DNA from: a virus
Virus record (IMG/VR): IMGVR_UViG_3300050123_000027
Span: 1-36,645 of that record
DNA length: 36,645 nt
Strand: one strand, 5' to 3'
Shown: in pieces, positions 1 through 7,759 of the stretch
Layout: every line of letters starts with the position of its first letter
Numbering within the stretch: the stretch's first letter is position 1
Translations under genes and position numbers: made by a program
The notes under the pieces: model-generated
Database searches by the model: none
What the model was told of the DNA's origin: nothing
Seen by the model: the letters and a program-made list of their open reading frames with translations, nothing else

Positions 1-16
1 AGTTATTTCACCAGTA
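1..16. repeat. Terminal direct repeat (genome ends overlap)
   Basis: Bases 1-16 (AGTTATTTCACCAGTA) recur exactly at 36630-36645. A minus-strand fibre gene runs through the junction in phase, reading ...DTGEIT at the left end and TGEIT... at the right end. The repeat is therefore the overlap of a circular or circularly permuted assembly, giving about 36,629 unique bases. A true short terminal repeat is possible but less likely at this length. Confidence 0.85.
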
Positions 17-2115
17 TCCAACGCAGACATAACCGTTCCAGTTGCAGAAGCGAGAGTAAAATCGGCGGTTCCATATTTTAGAGCAAGCGAAGAAGAGGTA
101 TTGGTAGTCCCCAGTGTAACTACTTTTGCACCACCCCCCGTTGCAATATTAACTGTCTGTGCTGTGGCATCACTTGCAATAGCCAATGTACCCGTACCAC
201 TATTCATAGTTATGGTACCATTTGTAGACGTTATAGCTAGAGCTCCTGATCCATTTTGCAAAGTAGTAGCAGATGTTGTATTAGTACTTCCCAGTGTCAG
301 TGTTTTTACCGCACCACCGGTTGCTATATTTACAGTTGTTGCACTGGCATCCGTCGATATTCCCATCACACCAGTACCAGAATTATGAGTCTGCGCACCA
401 TTTGTTGAGGTTATATTAAGCGCGCCAGATCCGGACTGAACAGTAGTAGCTGAAGTAGTATTTGTTGAGCCAAGAGTAACTGTTTTTACTGCGCCACCAG
501 TTGCTATATTAACTGTTGTTGCGGATGCATCTGTGCTTATACTCATTGCACCGGTTGCACTTTGTATTCCCAATGTTCCGGTTCCAGAAATACTTAATGC
601 ACCAGATCCCGCCTGTAGGGTAGTAGCAGATGTCGTATTGGTTGATCCAAAAGTAGAAGTCTTAACCCCTGCCCCAGTTCCCACATTAATAGTGCTTGTT
701 GTGGCATCAGTAGCAAGAGAAACGGTTCCACCATTAGCAGTAATTCCTGCAAATGTTAACGTCTCAGTCGATCCCGAACCACCAAATGACAATCCCGTTG
801 TTCCACCAGAGAACGTAAAACTTCCACTTGTTAATGCGCCACCAGTATCACCAGTAATGGTAATGGTAGTAGCTGCTGAAGTAGTCCATACAGGGAGCGC
901 ACCGGCACCTTGAGAAACAAGAAGTTGCCCCAACGTTCCAACTCCGACCACATTTTGAAATGCACCAGTTGCCGTTGTCCCTGCGGTTATAACTGAATAC
1001 GCAGTGAATGTTGTATTTCCCGTTCCGCCACCTGCAACAACCGCTGTACCAAATGTTGGATTAGCAGCATTACCCTGAGAGATAAATGGAATGCCCGAAG
1101 TCGCTGAAGGAGCCACAGAAGAAACAGTATTACTTGTACCAGCAACAAGAGTTCCATATTGAGTTACTGTGCTTGCGGTATAGGGACTAAGGCCACCATT
1201 ACCAATAATGATACCGGTAAGGCCAGTCGTACCAGTTCCACCATTTGCAACACCCAATGTTCCAGTTAATGTTTCAGTTGTTCCTGCGCCAGCAAAGGTA
1301 AGTCCGGTAGTTCCGCCAGTAAAAGTGAATGCAGCACCGGTAAGCGCGCCACCACTATTTCCCGTTATAGAAATACTTGTTACTGTACCCGCATCAGAAC
1401 CAATCGCACCAGTGGCAGTATTAATCGTCACATAGTTCTTATTGGCAACTGCAACACCTTGTACGCCGGTTAATATAACACCAGCACTTGGTGCCTGAAT
1501 GGTAGTAGTAGCCGCTGCAGTGGTAGAACCAATAATTGTTGAATGCGCAGTGGCATTAGTTCCGATACTTATAGTTCCCACACCCGCAGAATTAACATCC
1601 AAAGTTCCATTTAAGTTAGTTGCTGAAATCGTGTTTACATCTATACGTATATTATCTATCTGAGCTGCATAATTAGCAGTACCAAAAGTAGGGTGGGTTA
1701 CGAATAGTCCATATCCAGTTGTCACTGAGCCCGCGCCCCCTTGAGTTCCACTGGCAACATATAATCCGTATCCCTCAGTAATAACAACGCCACCCGGCGG
1801 ATTGAATGTAGGATATAGTCCAATTGAAGCAGCCTTACCAATACTTAAAGTAGGCTCAAATGAAGTATCTATAAATAGACCATCCGCATCAACGCCAGCA
1901 GCAGAAATGTTCGGTCCTGTTATCCAAGCTCCGATACGATTAGGCAAATTTACCACAAGTCCAGAAATTCCTGGATGTGCGCCCGCTCCAATACCAGTGG
2001 TACCCACAACAGAGCCGGCACTCGATGTAATATCACCCGAAGCAACAATAGTTCCCGCAGGAACAGTGAAGTTTGCTGAACTAATTGTATTATTTATTGC
2101 ATTAATACTTGGCAT
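1..2115 (-). CDS. Long repetitive tail fibre, N-terminal and central part (continues at 36645-36186)
   Basis: The gene starts at ATG 2115 after AAAGGAG and stays open to base 1. Joined across the 16-base overlap with 36629-36186 it encodes about 852 residues. The N-terminal third (MPSINAINN...) contains blocks such as GYGLYVASGTQGG and GYGLFVTHPTFG. A Gly/Thr/Ser-rich beta-repeat shaft follows, with motifs like ITGNSGGALTG and four units of about 59 residues near the end (VNIATGGAVKT, LGSTNTTSATT). The C-terminal part, at the other end of the window, is a C1q/TNF-like tip. Low-complexity trimeric beta shafts of this kind are typical of phage tail fibres or spikes. I infer an adhesin role; the receptor is unknown. 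Confidence 0.85.
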   Translation of the reverse strand, partial: MPSINAINNTISSANFTVPAGTIVASGDITSSAGSVVGTTGIGAGAHPGISGLVVNLPNRIGAWITGPNISAAGVDADGLFIDTSFEPTLSIGKAASIGLYPTFNPPGGVVITEGYGLYVASGTQGGAGSVTTGYGLFVTHPTFGTANYAAQIDNIRIDVNTISATNLNGTLDVNSAGVGTISIGTNATAHSTIIGSTTAAATTTIQAPSAGVILTGVQGVAVANKNYVTINTATGAIGSDAGTVTSISITGNSGGALTGAAFTFTGGTTGLTFAGAGTTETLTGTLGVANGGTGTTGLTGIIIGNGGLSPYTASTVTQYGTLVAGTSNTVSSVAPSATSGIPFISQGNAANPTFGTAVVAGGGTGNTTFTAYSVITAGTTATGAFQNVVGVGTLGQLLVSQGAGALPVWTTSAATTITITGDTGGALTSGSFTFSGGTTGLSFGGSGSTETLTFAGITANGGTVSLATDATTSTINVGTGAGVKTSTFGSTNTTSATTLQAGSGALSISGTGTLGIQSATGAMSISTDASATTVNIATGGAVKTVTLGSTNTTSATTVQSGSGALNITSTNGAQTHNSGTGVMGISTDASATTVNIATGGAVKTLTLGSTNTTSATTLQNGSGALAITSTNGTITMNSGTGTLAIASDATAQTVNIATGGGAKVVTLGTTNTSSSLALKYGTADFTLASATGTVMSALDTGEIT
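60..720 (-). repeat. Four tandem ~177-180-bp coding repeats in the fibre shaft
   Basis: Equivalent points of the repeat (codons for G-S/T-T-N-T) lie near 103, 283, 464 and 641, so the period is about 177-180 bp. Each unit encodes about 59 residues with the core VNIATGG-AKxxTLGSTNT. The copies have diverged at third positions, so the repeat is old rather than an assembly artefact. Repeats like this can drive changes in fibre length by recombination. Confidence 0.8.
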
Positions 2116-2127
2116 GATCTTCTCCTT

Positions 2128-3090
2128 TTATGCAGGTGTCCAATTTCCCCATCCAGATACAACTTGCCATGTAAGATTGGCAGTTCTACATACAATTTTC
2201 AGCGTATCTCCCACTGCAATTGAAGTGAGTGTTCCGGTTGCACCAAGGGTTGTATTGGTATTTCCAATAAATATTTGTTGACCTGCTGCTTGTATAAACT
2301 GTATACCAAGCGCTGTATTTATATTGGCAACTTCTATAACATCTCCAATGGCAGAAGCTACAGGAAGCGTTAACGCAAGAGTTCCAGCCTTGTTACAAAA
2401 GTATCCATGATTTACGGCTGCTGTCTGATCAGCTGTTATAATCGTCCAGACAAATGATCCAGCACCTATGGCTGCTATCGTTATTGCATTTGCACCGGGA
2501 GTCACAGATATGCCAGCTCCGGCAGTAATCGTAGCCGTTCCTAATTTATCCGCTGTTGCCCCTGTTCCCATGGTGACAACTTTAGCTGTTGATCCAACGT
2601 TAATACCATCGATACCTGCAATATATGCGGCAATGATAGTTCCATTGGCACCGATTCGAGTCGTCGCTATTTCTCCTGCTGCTCCCGGACTTCCAATGGC
2701 AATATTATTACCCGTGGTAGCATCCCAGCTATTACCCGCAAGAGATCCAATCGCGATGTTTCCAAAGCCAGTAGTGAGTGATTGTCCGGCGTTCCATCCA
2801 AAAACTGCATTGTTCGTACCACTCGTTATGGCGGTTAAACTTGCCAATCCATAGCTTACGTTTTGTGAGGCAGTAGTTATCGAAGCTCCCGAAGCACCGA
2901 GCATTAAATTTGTCAGTCCAAAGTCTAATGTTTCAGTGCTAACCGCTCCCACAAATTTGGGCGTACTATTGGCGGTTATTATGTTTATGTTCCCCGCAGT
3001 GGGCGAAATAGCCCCACCCGTATTACCAGTTAAAGTTTGTATAAAACCACCGGGTCCCGATGACGTTATATATTTTCCCGATTGTGACAC
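2128..3090 (-). CDS. Tail fibre / adhesin-like protein with YadA-head-like repeats
   Basis: The start is GTG 3090, six bases after AGGAG; the product is 320 residues. Residues ~15-35 carry the motif TLTGNTGGAISPTAGNINI, also found in the 852- and 568-residue fibres. Residues ~90-130 hold units such as NNAVFGWNAG, GNIAIGSLAG and NNIAIG, which resemble the NxAxG left-handed beta-roll of YadA-type heads. The C-terminal half (TADQTAAVNHGYFCNKAGT to the WGNWTPA end) looks like a small globular tip. It sits 12 bases upstream of the long fibre in the same transcription unit. I infer a virion surface protein that binds the host. Confidence 0.75.
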   Translation of the reverse strand: MSQSGKYITSSGPGGFIQTLTGNTGGAISPTAGNINIITANSTPKFVGAVSTETLDFGLTNLMLGASGASITTASQNVSYGLASLTAITSGTNNAVFGWNAGQSLTTGFGNIAIGSLAGNSWDATTGNNIAIGSPGAAGEIATTRIGANGTIIAAYIAGIDGINVGSTAKVVTMGTGATADKLGTATITAGAGISVTPGANAITIAAIGAGSFVWTIITADQTAAVNHGYFCNKAGTLALTLPVASAIGDVIEVANINTALGIQFIQAAGQQIFIGNTNTTLGATGTLTSIAVGDTLKIVCRTANLTWQVVSGWGNWTPA

Positions 3091-3098
3091 AATTACTC

Positions 3099-3443
3099 CT
3101 AGTTACCGTTGGATCCGAAGAATGAAGTTAAATAAACAGCACCCACAGAAGGAGCCCCTTTAACATACGTACGTTGACCTGAGGCAACATTAAGTGATCC
3201 GCCCGTATCGGTTCTATTACTTGTTACATCAAGCAACACAAAGGCTCCTGCGGGCAATACGAAGTGATCGGTAATGCCATCCCAACTAAAGGTGAGCAAA
3301 ACATCAGTATTGTTTTGTAACCAATAAATACGACAAGGATTAATCAGTGAGCTTCCTATCCCTGCATAAGTTCCCGTAATACCACCAAATGCCAATGTTC
3401 TTAATGTTTCGGGATACATTCTGACTGCTAAATTATTGCTCAT
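3099..3443 (-). CDS. Small beta-rich virion protein, paralogue A
   Basis: The product is 114 residues with ATG after AGGGGA. It is visibly related to the next protein upstream (3452-3781). Both have an R-x-L-x-FGG/FAA-I-G-x-Y-A-G/P-IG-x-x-x-x-N stretch near residue 15-35, then NNTDVLLTFSWDGITDHFVLP (paralogue B: NTTDVTLTISFGNGVDNVVIP), and a C-terminal VKG(A/T)P-S/G-VY strand. It lies among fibre genes, so a fibre-associated, baseplate or decoration role is likely. I do not recognise a named family. Confidence 0.7.
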   Translation of the reverse strand: MSNNLAVRMYPETLRTLAFGGITGTYAGIGSSLINPCRIYWLQNNTDVLLTFSWDGITDHFVLPAGAFVLLDVTSNRTDTGGSLNVASGQRTYVKGAPSVGAVYLTSFFGSNGN

Positions 3444-3451
3444 TATGTCCC

Positions 3452-3781
3452 CTAATTATTGTAAGCTACTTCAACATATACCGATCCAGAACCAGGAGTG
3501 CCTTTAACTGAAACAATAGTGCCTACAGCCATTCCTAGTTGTGATGCCGGCGCATTACTATTTGATCCAAAGTTCCACATTTTAGTGGTAAGAGTTGGTA
3601 TAACAACATTATCTACGCCATTACCAAATGAAATGGTAAGTGTCACATCGGTAGTGTTTGTAATTGTAAGAATTACCGCTCTATTAACAAATGCAGCTCC
3701 GATGGGAGCATATGCAGCTCCAATTGCTGCAAAACCAAGTGTTCTAATCGCATCAAATTGTACTCTTGTCCCTAATGCCAT
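3452..3781 (-). CDS. Small beta-rich virion protein, paralogue B
   Basis: The product is 109 residues with ATG after GAAGGAG. It is colinear with its downstream neighbour, so the pair probably arose by tandem duplication. Both copies are predicted to be almost entirely beta-strand, with no signal peptide or membrane segment. The location suggests a virion protein of the tail-fibre region. Function is inferred from position only. Confidence 0.7.
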   Translation of the reverse strand: MALGTRVQFDAIRTLGFAAIGAAYAPIGAAFVNRAVILTITNTTDVTLTISFGNGVDNVVIPTLTTKMWNFGSNSNAPASQLGMAVGTIVSVKGTPGSGSVYVEVAYNN

Positions 3782-3840
3782 TACATCTCCTTCGATATAA
3801 TTGCGTGCTTCATTACTACTCTTTGTTAGTCAACCGCTAG

Positions 3841-4062
3841 CTAACTAACTAATTCTGCGTCTACTGGCTTTGCTGATTCTTCTAATTCAGCTTTTTGTGC
3901 TGCAGTTTGAGCTTCGGAATCTTTCTTCATTTGCTTGATATCATTTATTGCATCGAGGCATGCATCAATTGCATCTTCATATGGAGATCCCATTGGGATA
4001 TTAAATACATATGTGCGATCATTCTTTTCAACGGCTAATGCTACAAATCCTGAAACGTTCAT
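3841..4062 (-). CDS. Small acidic hypothetical protein
   Basis: The product is 73 residues with ATG after AAAGGAG. An N-terminal beta part (MNVSGFVALAVEKNDRTYVF) contains NIPMGSPYEDAIDACLDAI and is followed by a charged helical tail rich in Lys, Glu and Ala. The motif P-x-G-x-P-Y-E-x-A resembles small phage proteins found next to tail fibre genes, possibly assembly helpers, but I cannot name it. It sits between the HNH endonuclease and the small virion paralogues. Confidence 0.65.
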   Translation of the reverse strand: MNVSGFVALAVEKNDRTYVFNIPMGSPYEDAIDACLDAINDIKQMKKDSEAQTAAQKAELEESAKPVDAELVS

Positions 4063-4105
4063 AATAAACTCCTTTAATAAGAAATACAGATATTAAACTA
4101 CTGTA

Positions 4106-4735
4106 TTATATAACATGTGCCCATGCTTTTTTCTGTTTAATTTTATAAATAATCGAAGCTTCCATTTTATAGCTTTTTGCTATCCTGGTTACCGGAACTC
4201 CCATTTCAATTAATTTTTTAATATCACTAACCTGATTTTCATTAAGATTTGCTTCGGGATTTCTATATACTTCATCACTTCTTCTCTTTTCTTTACCATC
4301 CAAGGAATTATTCTTAGAAGTAACCAAAAATAAATGCTTTGGATTTGAGCATCGAAGATTATCGCATTTATGACAAACAATCATTCCTTGTGGAATATCT
4401 CCGAAATTAACTTTCCAAGAATATACATGAATGCTAATGCGGGGCTCAGTTCTGCAATGATTCATACGAACATACTTATCATTTCCTCGCTTTGTTACCC
4501 AATCCCAGCATCCAGGCCCCTTGATAACATTTCTTTCAAAGTATTTATGCAAATGCTCAGCCTTTTCAGAATCGGACAATTCAGAAAACTTTTTACGAAC
4601 CAACCATTTTGGAGAAGCTAATCGATAGCATTTATTACTACAAAATCGTGGCATTGCTGACCGGATAGATCTAGTTGCTGTATGGCTAATCCCACACGAT
4701 AAGCAATCATATGTATATTCTTTCATCATTTTCAT
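4106..4735 (-). CDS. HNH homing endonuclease, free-standing
   Basis: About 209 residues from ATG 4735; GTG 4744 or ATG 4726 are alternatives. The N-terminus has a four-Cys zinc site (CLSCG ... FCSNKCY). The middle has W-D-W and R-x-S-x-H-x-x-S-W blocks, then the HNH core GMIVCHKCDNLRCSNPKHLF (His, Asn and His visible). The C-terminal 45 residues (NENQVSDIKKLIEMGVPVTR and onward) form a helix-turn-helix module shared with the HNH protein at 20825-21328. The gene lies between a fibre gene and a small gene with no split gene around it. It therefore looks like a free-standing invader that cleaves DNA at a specific site. A 12-bp hairpin precedes it. Confidence 0.85.
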   Translation of the reverse strand: MKMMKEYTYDCLSCGISHTATRSIRSAMPRFCSNKCYRLASPKWLVRKKFSELSDSEKAEHLHKYFERNVIKGPGCWDWVTKRGNDKYVRMNHCRTEPRISIHVYSWKVNFGDIPQGMIVCHKCDNLRCSNPKHLFLVTSKNNSLDGKEKRRSDEVYRNPEANLNENQVSDIKKLIEMGVPVTRIAKSYKMEASIIYKIKQKKAWAHVI

Positions 4736-4745
4736 ATGTATCACC

Positions 4746-4792
4746 AGGCATAGTAAACAGTTTAAATTGATTAACGTATATTTACTATGCCT
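4746..4792. promoter_or_regulatory. Perfect 12-bp inverted repeat before the HNH gene
   Basis: AGGCATAGTAAA at 4746-4757 is the exact reverse complement of TTTACTATGCCT at 4781-4792, with a 23-nt loop. In the minus-strand mRNA the hairpin ends about 10 nt before the HNH start codon and can hide the weak ribosome site. In the plus direction it is followed by TATTTTTAT, which would suit a terminator. I favour translational control of the endonuclease, or a boundary of the inserted segment. Confidence 0.6.
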
Positions 4793-4838
4793 TATTTTTA
4801 TACAATTCCAATGATTAAAATATAAATGCGATTATTAC

Positions 4839-5660
4839 TTAAGCAGCGCAAGTTACATTAGTCCATACGCCAGCACCAGTTGCTACGTATATACGGGAAG
4901 TAGCCCCAGCAGGATCAGTACGTATATATAAGTCGCCAGCTTCGAGGGCCAATCCAGCCGCAGGAGCACCCGCACCAGACAGAATCTGAATAGGACCAGG
5001 AAGATCAATACCTTGTCCAGCGGTGTTTATAACCACACTTCCACCAGTTACCAATACTTCACCAGAAGTTATAACGCCACCAGTGTTATTACCGATTGTC
5101 ACAATCCCCGTTCCCCCAACACCAATAGATGTTACGCCTGCTCCAGCTGTATTTATATCTACTGTTCCCTCTAAGTTAGTAGTGCTTAATGCATTACCGA
5201 TAGTTGTTGCACTAGCACCAGCGGCATTTATGTCCACCGTTCCCAATATATCAGTAGTGCTTGCTGCATTCCCGATAGCTGTTACCGCTGCACCGCCTAT
5301 ATTTAAATTAATTGCTCCTAATACACTGGTAGTGCTTGCCGCATTACCTATGGATGTTCCAGCTGCGCCGGCTGTATTTATAGTTGTTGTTCCGGTAAGT
5401 GAAATTGGGCCCGGGGTAACAGTTAATGATGCAAATAAACCGGCACCACCACCAACTTCAAGTAATACCCAATTAGCTAAATTATTAACTATTGAGGTAA
5501 TAACGTAAACCGCATTACCCGTTTTATAGACCCAAACAGTACCTATTTGTGCTTTATCTGCCGTTGTTGGAACGCGCAATGCTACGATTGGAAATGGGAA
5601 AACTTTTTGTAACGCATTGGTTAAACCATATGAAACAAGATTGATTGGTTGTACTGACAT
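4839..5660 (-). CDS. Tail fibre with tandem SIGNAxSTT repeats
   Basis: The product is 273 residues with ATG after AGGAG. The N-terminal ~75 residues (IGTVWVYKTGNAVYVITSIV, then ANWVLLEVGG) match the N-terminal domain of the 568-residue fibre at 34115-35821 (IGTFWLNT, NWVLLSGG), so both may dock to the same tail site. Residues ~90-190 contain about four units of ~24 residues with cores such as TSIGNAASTT and TTIGNALSTT followed by INTAGA. The C-terminal part (AGDLYIRTDPAG, RIYVATGAGVW) is a typical short fibre end. It diverges from the plus-strand regulator operon. Confidence 0.8.
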   Translation of the reverse strand: MSVQPINLVSYGLTNALQKVFPFPIVALRVPTTADKAQIGTVWVYKTGNAVYVITSIVNNLANWVLLEVGGGAGLFASLTVTPGPISLTGTTTINTAGAAGTSIGNAASTTSVLGAINLNIGGAAVTAIGNAASTTDILGTVDINAAGASATTIGNALSTTNLEGTVDINTAGAGVTSIGVGGTGIVTIGNNTGGVITSGEVLVTGGSVVINTAGQGIDLPGPIQILSGAGAPAAGLALEAGDLYIRTDPAGATSRIYVATGAGVWTNVTCAA

Positions 5661-5733
5661 TACTATCTCCTAATATAAGAAATGCTTCATTAAAAAATTG
5701 CTTCACTACAATCAGAGCATGAATACATCCGTG

Positions 5734-5762
5734 TTGCAATAGATATATATTTAATATATACT
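5734..5762 (+). promoter_or_regulatory. Sigma70-type promoter for the RHH/membrane-protein operon
   Basis: TTGCAA (5734-5739), a 17-bp spacer and TATACT (5757-5762) give an expected start near 5769, 29 bases before the regulator ATG. The spacer and flanks hold alternating TA-rich half-sites (ATATATAT, TATATATA) that a ribbon-helix-helix protein could bind. Self-repression is therefore plausible. Confidence 0.65.
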
Positions 5763-5797
5763 TTATATATACCGAACCAGCAATTGAGGCTCGACTT

Positions 5798-5953
5798 ATG
5801 AATAAAAGCAAGGTAAAGAACGTTTTGATACGAATTCCAGAAGATGTTTATTTAGCGCTTAAAGAAAGTGCTGATTTCAGATACACGACTGTTACGCATT
5901 ATATATTGCAGTCAGTTATTGAAAAGATAGCTCGCGAAAAACAGTTCGATTAG
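5798..5953 (+). CDS. Ribbon-helix-helix DNA-binding protein
   Basis: A 51-residue product. The pattern KVKNVLIRIPEDVYLALKES followed by TTVTHYILQSVIEK is the Arc/MetJ/CopG type: a short beta-strand with alternating polar residues, a first helix and a second amphipathic helix. The Shine-Dalgarno site is weak (GAGGC). It is the first gene of a three-gene plus-strand operon enclosed by minus-strand structural genes. I infer that it is a dimeric repressor controlling its own promoter and perhaps the divergent fibre gene. Confidence 0.75.
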   Translation: MNKSKVKNVLIRIPEDVYLALKESADFRYTTVTHYILQSVIEKIAREKQFD

Positions 5954-5965
5954 AAAGGAATATTG

Positions 5966-6121
5966 ATGGATGTATTTATACCTTCAATGCTTCTCATATT
6001 GATATTTTCATGTATAACACTTGGAATAATGGCATGGAGTGTACATCCATATTTACTTTTAGTAGTTATTCTTTTCGCCATATTATTTGCATACGAAGTA
6101 CACACAAAGAAAGAAGGTTAA
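5966..6121 (+). CDS. Small membrane protein, two transmembrane segments
   Basis: 51 residues; ATG follows AAAGGA by 6 nt. Two hydrophobic helices (residues ~4-24 and ~28-44) are separated by WSVHPY and followed by a charged tail HTKKEG. The size and layout fit a class II holin, but no lysis gene is adjacent because the endolysin is at 17917-18255. An inner-membrane host-interaction protein is the main alternative. Confidence 0.6.
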   Translation: MDVFIPSMLLILIFSCITLGIMAWSVHPYLLLVVILFAILFAYEVHTKKEG

Positions 6122-6128
6122 GAGAGAT

Positions 6129-6353
6129 ATGCTTAACATAATAGGGGACATACCAGGAATGATGTTAATATTTGGTGGACCGATATATTTAATTTATTTG
6201 GGGATCAGAAACTGGAAAAATATGGTTGAAGCAGAGAAACAAAAGAGGATGGCAAATCCTGTTACCATCCCTGAAAATATTGATCAAAAACTTACAATTA
6301 TTATTGTTTTACTAGCAATAATTGCATTTACATTATCCATTAGATTTCTATAG
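6129..6353 (+). CDS. Small membrane protein with N- and C-terminal helices
   Basis: 74 residues from ATG 6129, just downstream of GAGAGAT. One hydrophobic helix spans residues ~2-24 (GMMLIFGGPIYLIYLG) and another the C-terminal ~20 residues (TIIIVLLAIIAFTL), joined by a charged loop with KQKRMANP. It follows the preceding membrane gene by 7 bases, so the two are probably co-translated and may work together, for instance as a holin and partner. Its stop overlaps the end of the convergent ejection-protein gene by 6 bases. Confidence 0.6.
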   Translation: MLNIIGDIPGMMLIFGGPIYLIYLGIRNWKNMVEAEKQKRMANPVTIPENIDQKLTIIIVLLAIIAFTLSIRFL

Positions 6354-7757
6354 ATCTTTCTTGAATATATCAGAAAGCTTATCAAGTTTAGTTTGAACTC
6401 TTTCCTCTACCAATTCAGGAAGATTAGCTGGTGGCCTTCCACCATTTTCTTTAATAATTTGCTGCGCAGCTGAGTATTTTATTTTCGCAGCTTTATTAAA
6501 GAGTTCCATATCATTAATAACATCTAGTTTTCCTTTATCTGTTTGCGCAAGAGTTGGAATACTTGCAAGATATGCCTTCATCTCTTCATTGGTAAATCGA
6601 CCACCGAATATATCTTTGGCACCACGCAAAAAACTTGCAGATAATTTTTCAAATGATTCAGTATTGGGACTTGTTGTCTTTTGAACATGTCTTATTAGTG
6701 AAGAAACTGGACCTATAACAGCGCCTATTCCTCCGCCAATTAATGCGCCAACACCGGCACCAGCCGCAGCGCCTCCAGGGCCTGCAAGTAATCCACCAAT
6801 TGTCGCACCCGTAGCAGTGCCTGCACCCGCTCCAGCTCCAAGTCCTACATGATCTTCAATATTTTTAAGAACTGTATATAAAGAAGATACTGGAAGTCCT
6901 CCTTTTTTAACAAGATCTTTCATCTTATTAAGACGAGGTTGTGAAAAATCAGCTGCGTCTTTTTCAGTTCTTAATTTAGTAATATAGGGCTTTAATTCCG
7001 TATCAATTCTTTTCTGTTCTTCTTTTTCTTCTTTCTCAAAGCGAATTTTGTCAGCCCGATGTTCTTTTCTTAATTCTTTAGCGGTAACGCCACCTTCTTC
7101 TCCCGTTGCAGCTCCTTGACCAAAGGCGCTCGCCCTTTTTTTTGGTTCTGCCTCAGATTTCGATTGAGCTATCATGTCTTTCAGGTCTTGGGGCATTGGG
7201 TGGCCCATCATCATATCTTCTTGTGGAGACGACTGTGGTTGTCCGGGTTGTGATTGCGGAGGCGAGCCAAGCGATTGCTGTTGATTTTGTGATGCTTGCC
7301 GAGATTCGATCGATTTCATAAGTGCTTGAATTGGCGTTAATGGTTGCCCAGAAGCAAGCGATTGAAGCATGAGTTGTTCCGGAGAAGTATTAGCTCCCGG
7401 TATCTGATTCGCTTGCCCAGCTAATTGTTCAAGGTTTTGTTGTGGTTGCTGTTGTTCCTGAGTAGTTTGTGGTTGACCTTGTGGTGTTTGTTCTCCATAA
7501 GATTGTCCTTGTTGGCCACCACCAGAATTATAAAACTGGTTTACAGCTGGGTATGCGTACTTATCTTCAAGCCCTGCAATATAATTAGCTTCATTGGCAG
7601 GGAGTCCCAAACCAATAAGTCGCGACGTTTTCTCTCTGTGCGCTTCTCGACGAGCAAGTTGTGAAAACTTTTGTTCAGCAAGGGCAGAAAGGCCTGCGCT
7701 GAGACCCGAACCAAGTTGTTGGCCAATATTTGGTGCGCCTGGTACTATTTGTGCCAT
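6348..7757 (-). CDS. DNA-ejection / internal virion protein, Gln-rich with Gly-zipper segment
   Basis: 469 residues; ATG follows AAGGGG. The N-terminus (GAPNIGQQLGSGLSAGLSAL) is followed by a Gln/Pro-rich linker (~78-190), a Lys/Glu helical stretch (~220-290), and a Gly/Ala-rich hydrophobic segment (~300-350, ATIGGLLAGPGGAAAGAGVG). The C-terminus is helical (PELVEERVQTKLDKLSDIFK). Long Gln-rich proteins with a membrane-inserting glycine-zipper next to the tail genes are typical of podovirus ejection proteins, which form a trans-envelope channel (P22 gp7/gp16/gp20 class). The assignment rests on composition and position, not on direct similarity. Confidence 0.65.
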   Translation of the reverse strand: MAQIVPGAPNIGQQLGSGLSAGLSALAEQKFSQLARREAHREKTSRLIGLGLPANEANYIAGLEDKYAYPAVNQFYNSGGGQQGQSYGEQTPQGQPQTTQEQQQPQQNLEQLAGQANQIPGANTSPEQLMLQSLASGQPLTPIQALMKSIESRQASQNQQQSLGSPPQSQPGQPQSSPQEDMMMGHPMPQDLKDMIAQSKSEAEPKKRASAFGQGAATGEEGGVTAKELRKEHRADKIRFEKEEKEEQKRIDTELKPYITKLRTEKDAADFSQPRLNKMKDLVKKGGLPVSSLYTVLKNIEDHVGLGAGAGAGTATGATIGGLLAGPGGAAAGAGVGALIGGGIGAVIGPVSSLIRHVQKTTSPNTESFEKLSASFLRGAKDIFGGRFTNEEMKAYLASIPTLAQTDKGKLDVINDMELFNKAAKIKYSAAQQIIKENGGRPPANLPELVEERVQTKLDKLSDIFKKDL

Positions 7758-7759
7758 TA

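Noticed and set aside
60-720. Repeats as a CRISPR array
   Set aside because: The units are 177-180 bp, in coding frame and diverged; no short identical repeats with unique spacers.
101-1435. Pro/Val/Ala-rich plus-strand frames opposite the long fibre
   Set aside because: Low-complexity shadows of the Gly/Thr-rich minus-strand fibre; the same appears opposite the other fibres at 2468-2854, 5023-5508 and 35010-35660.
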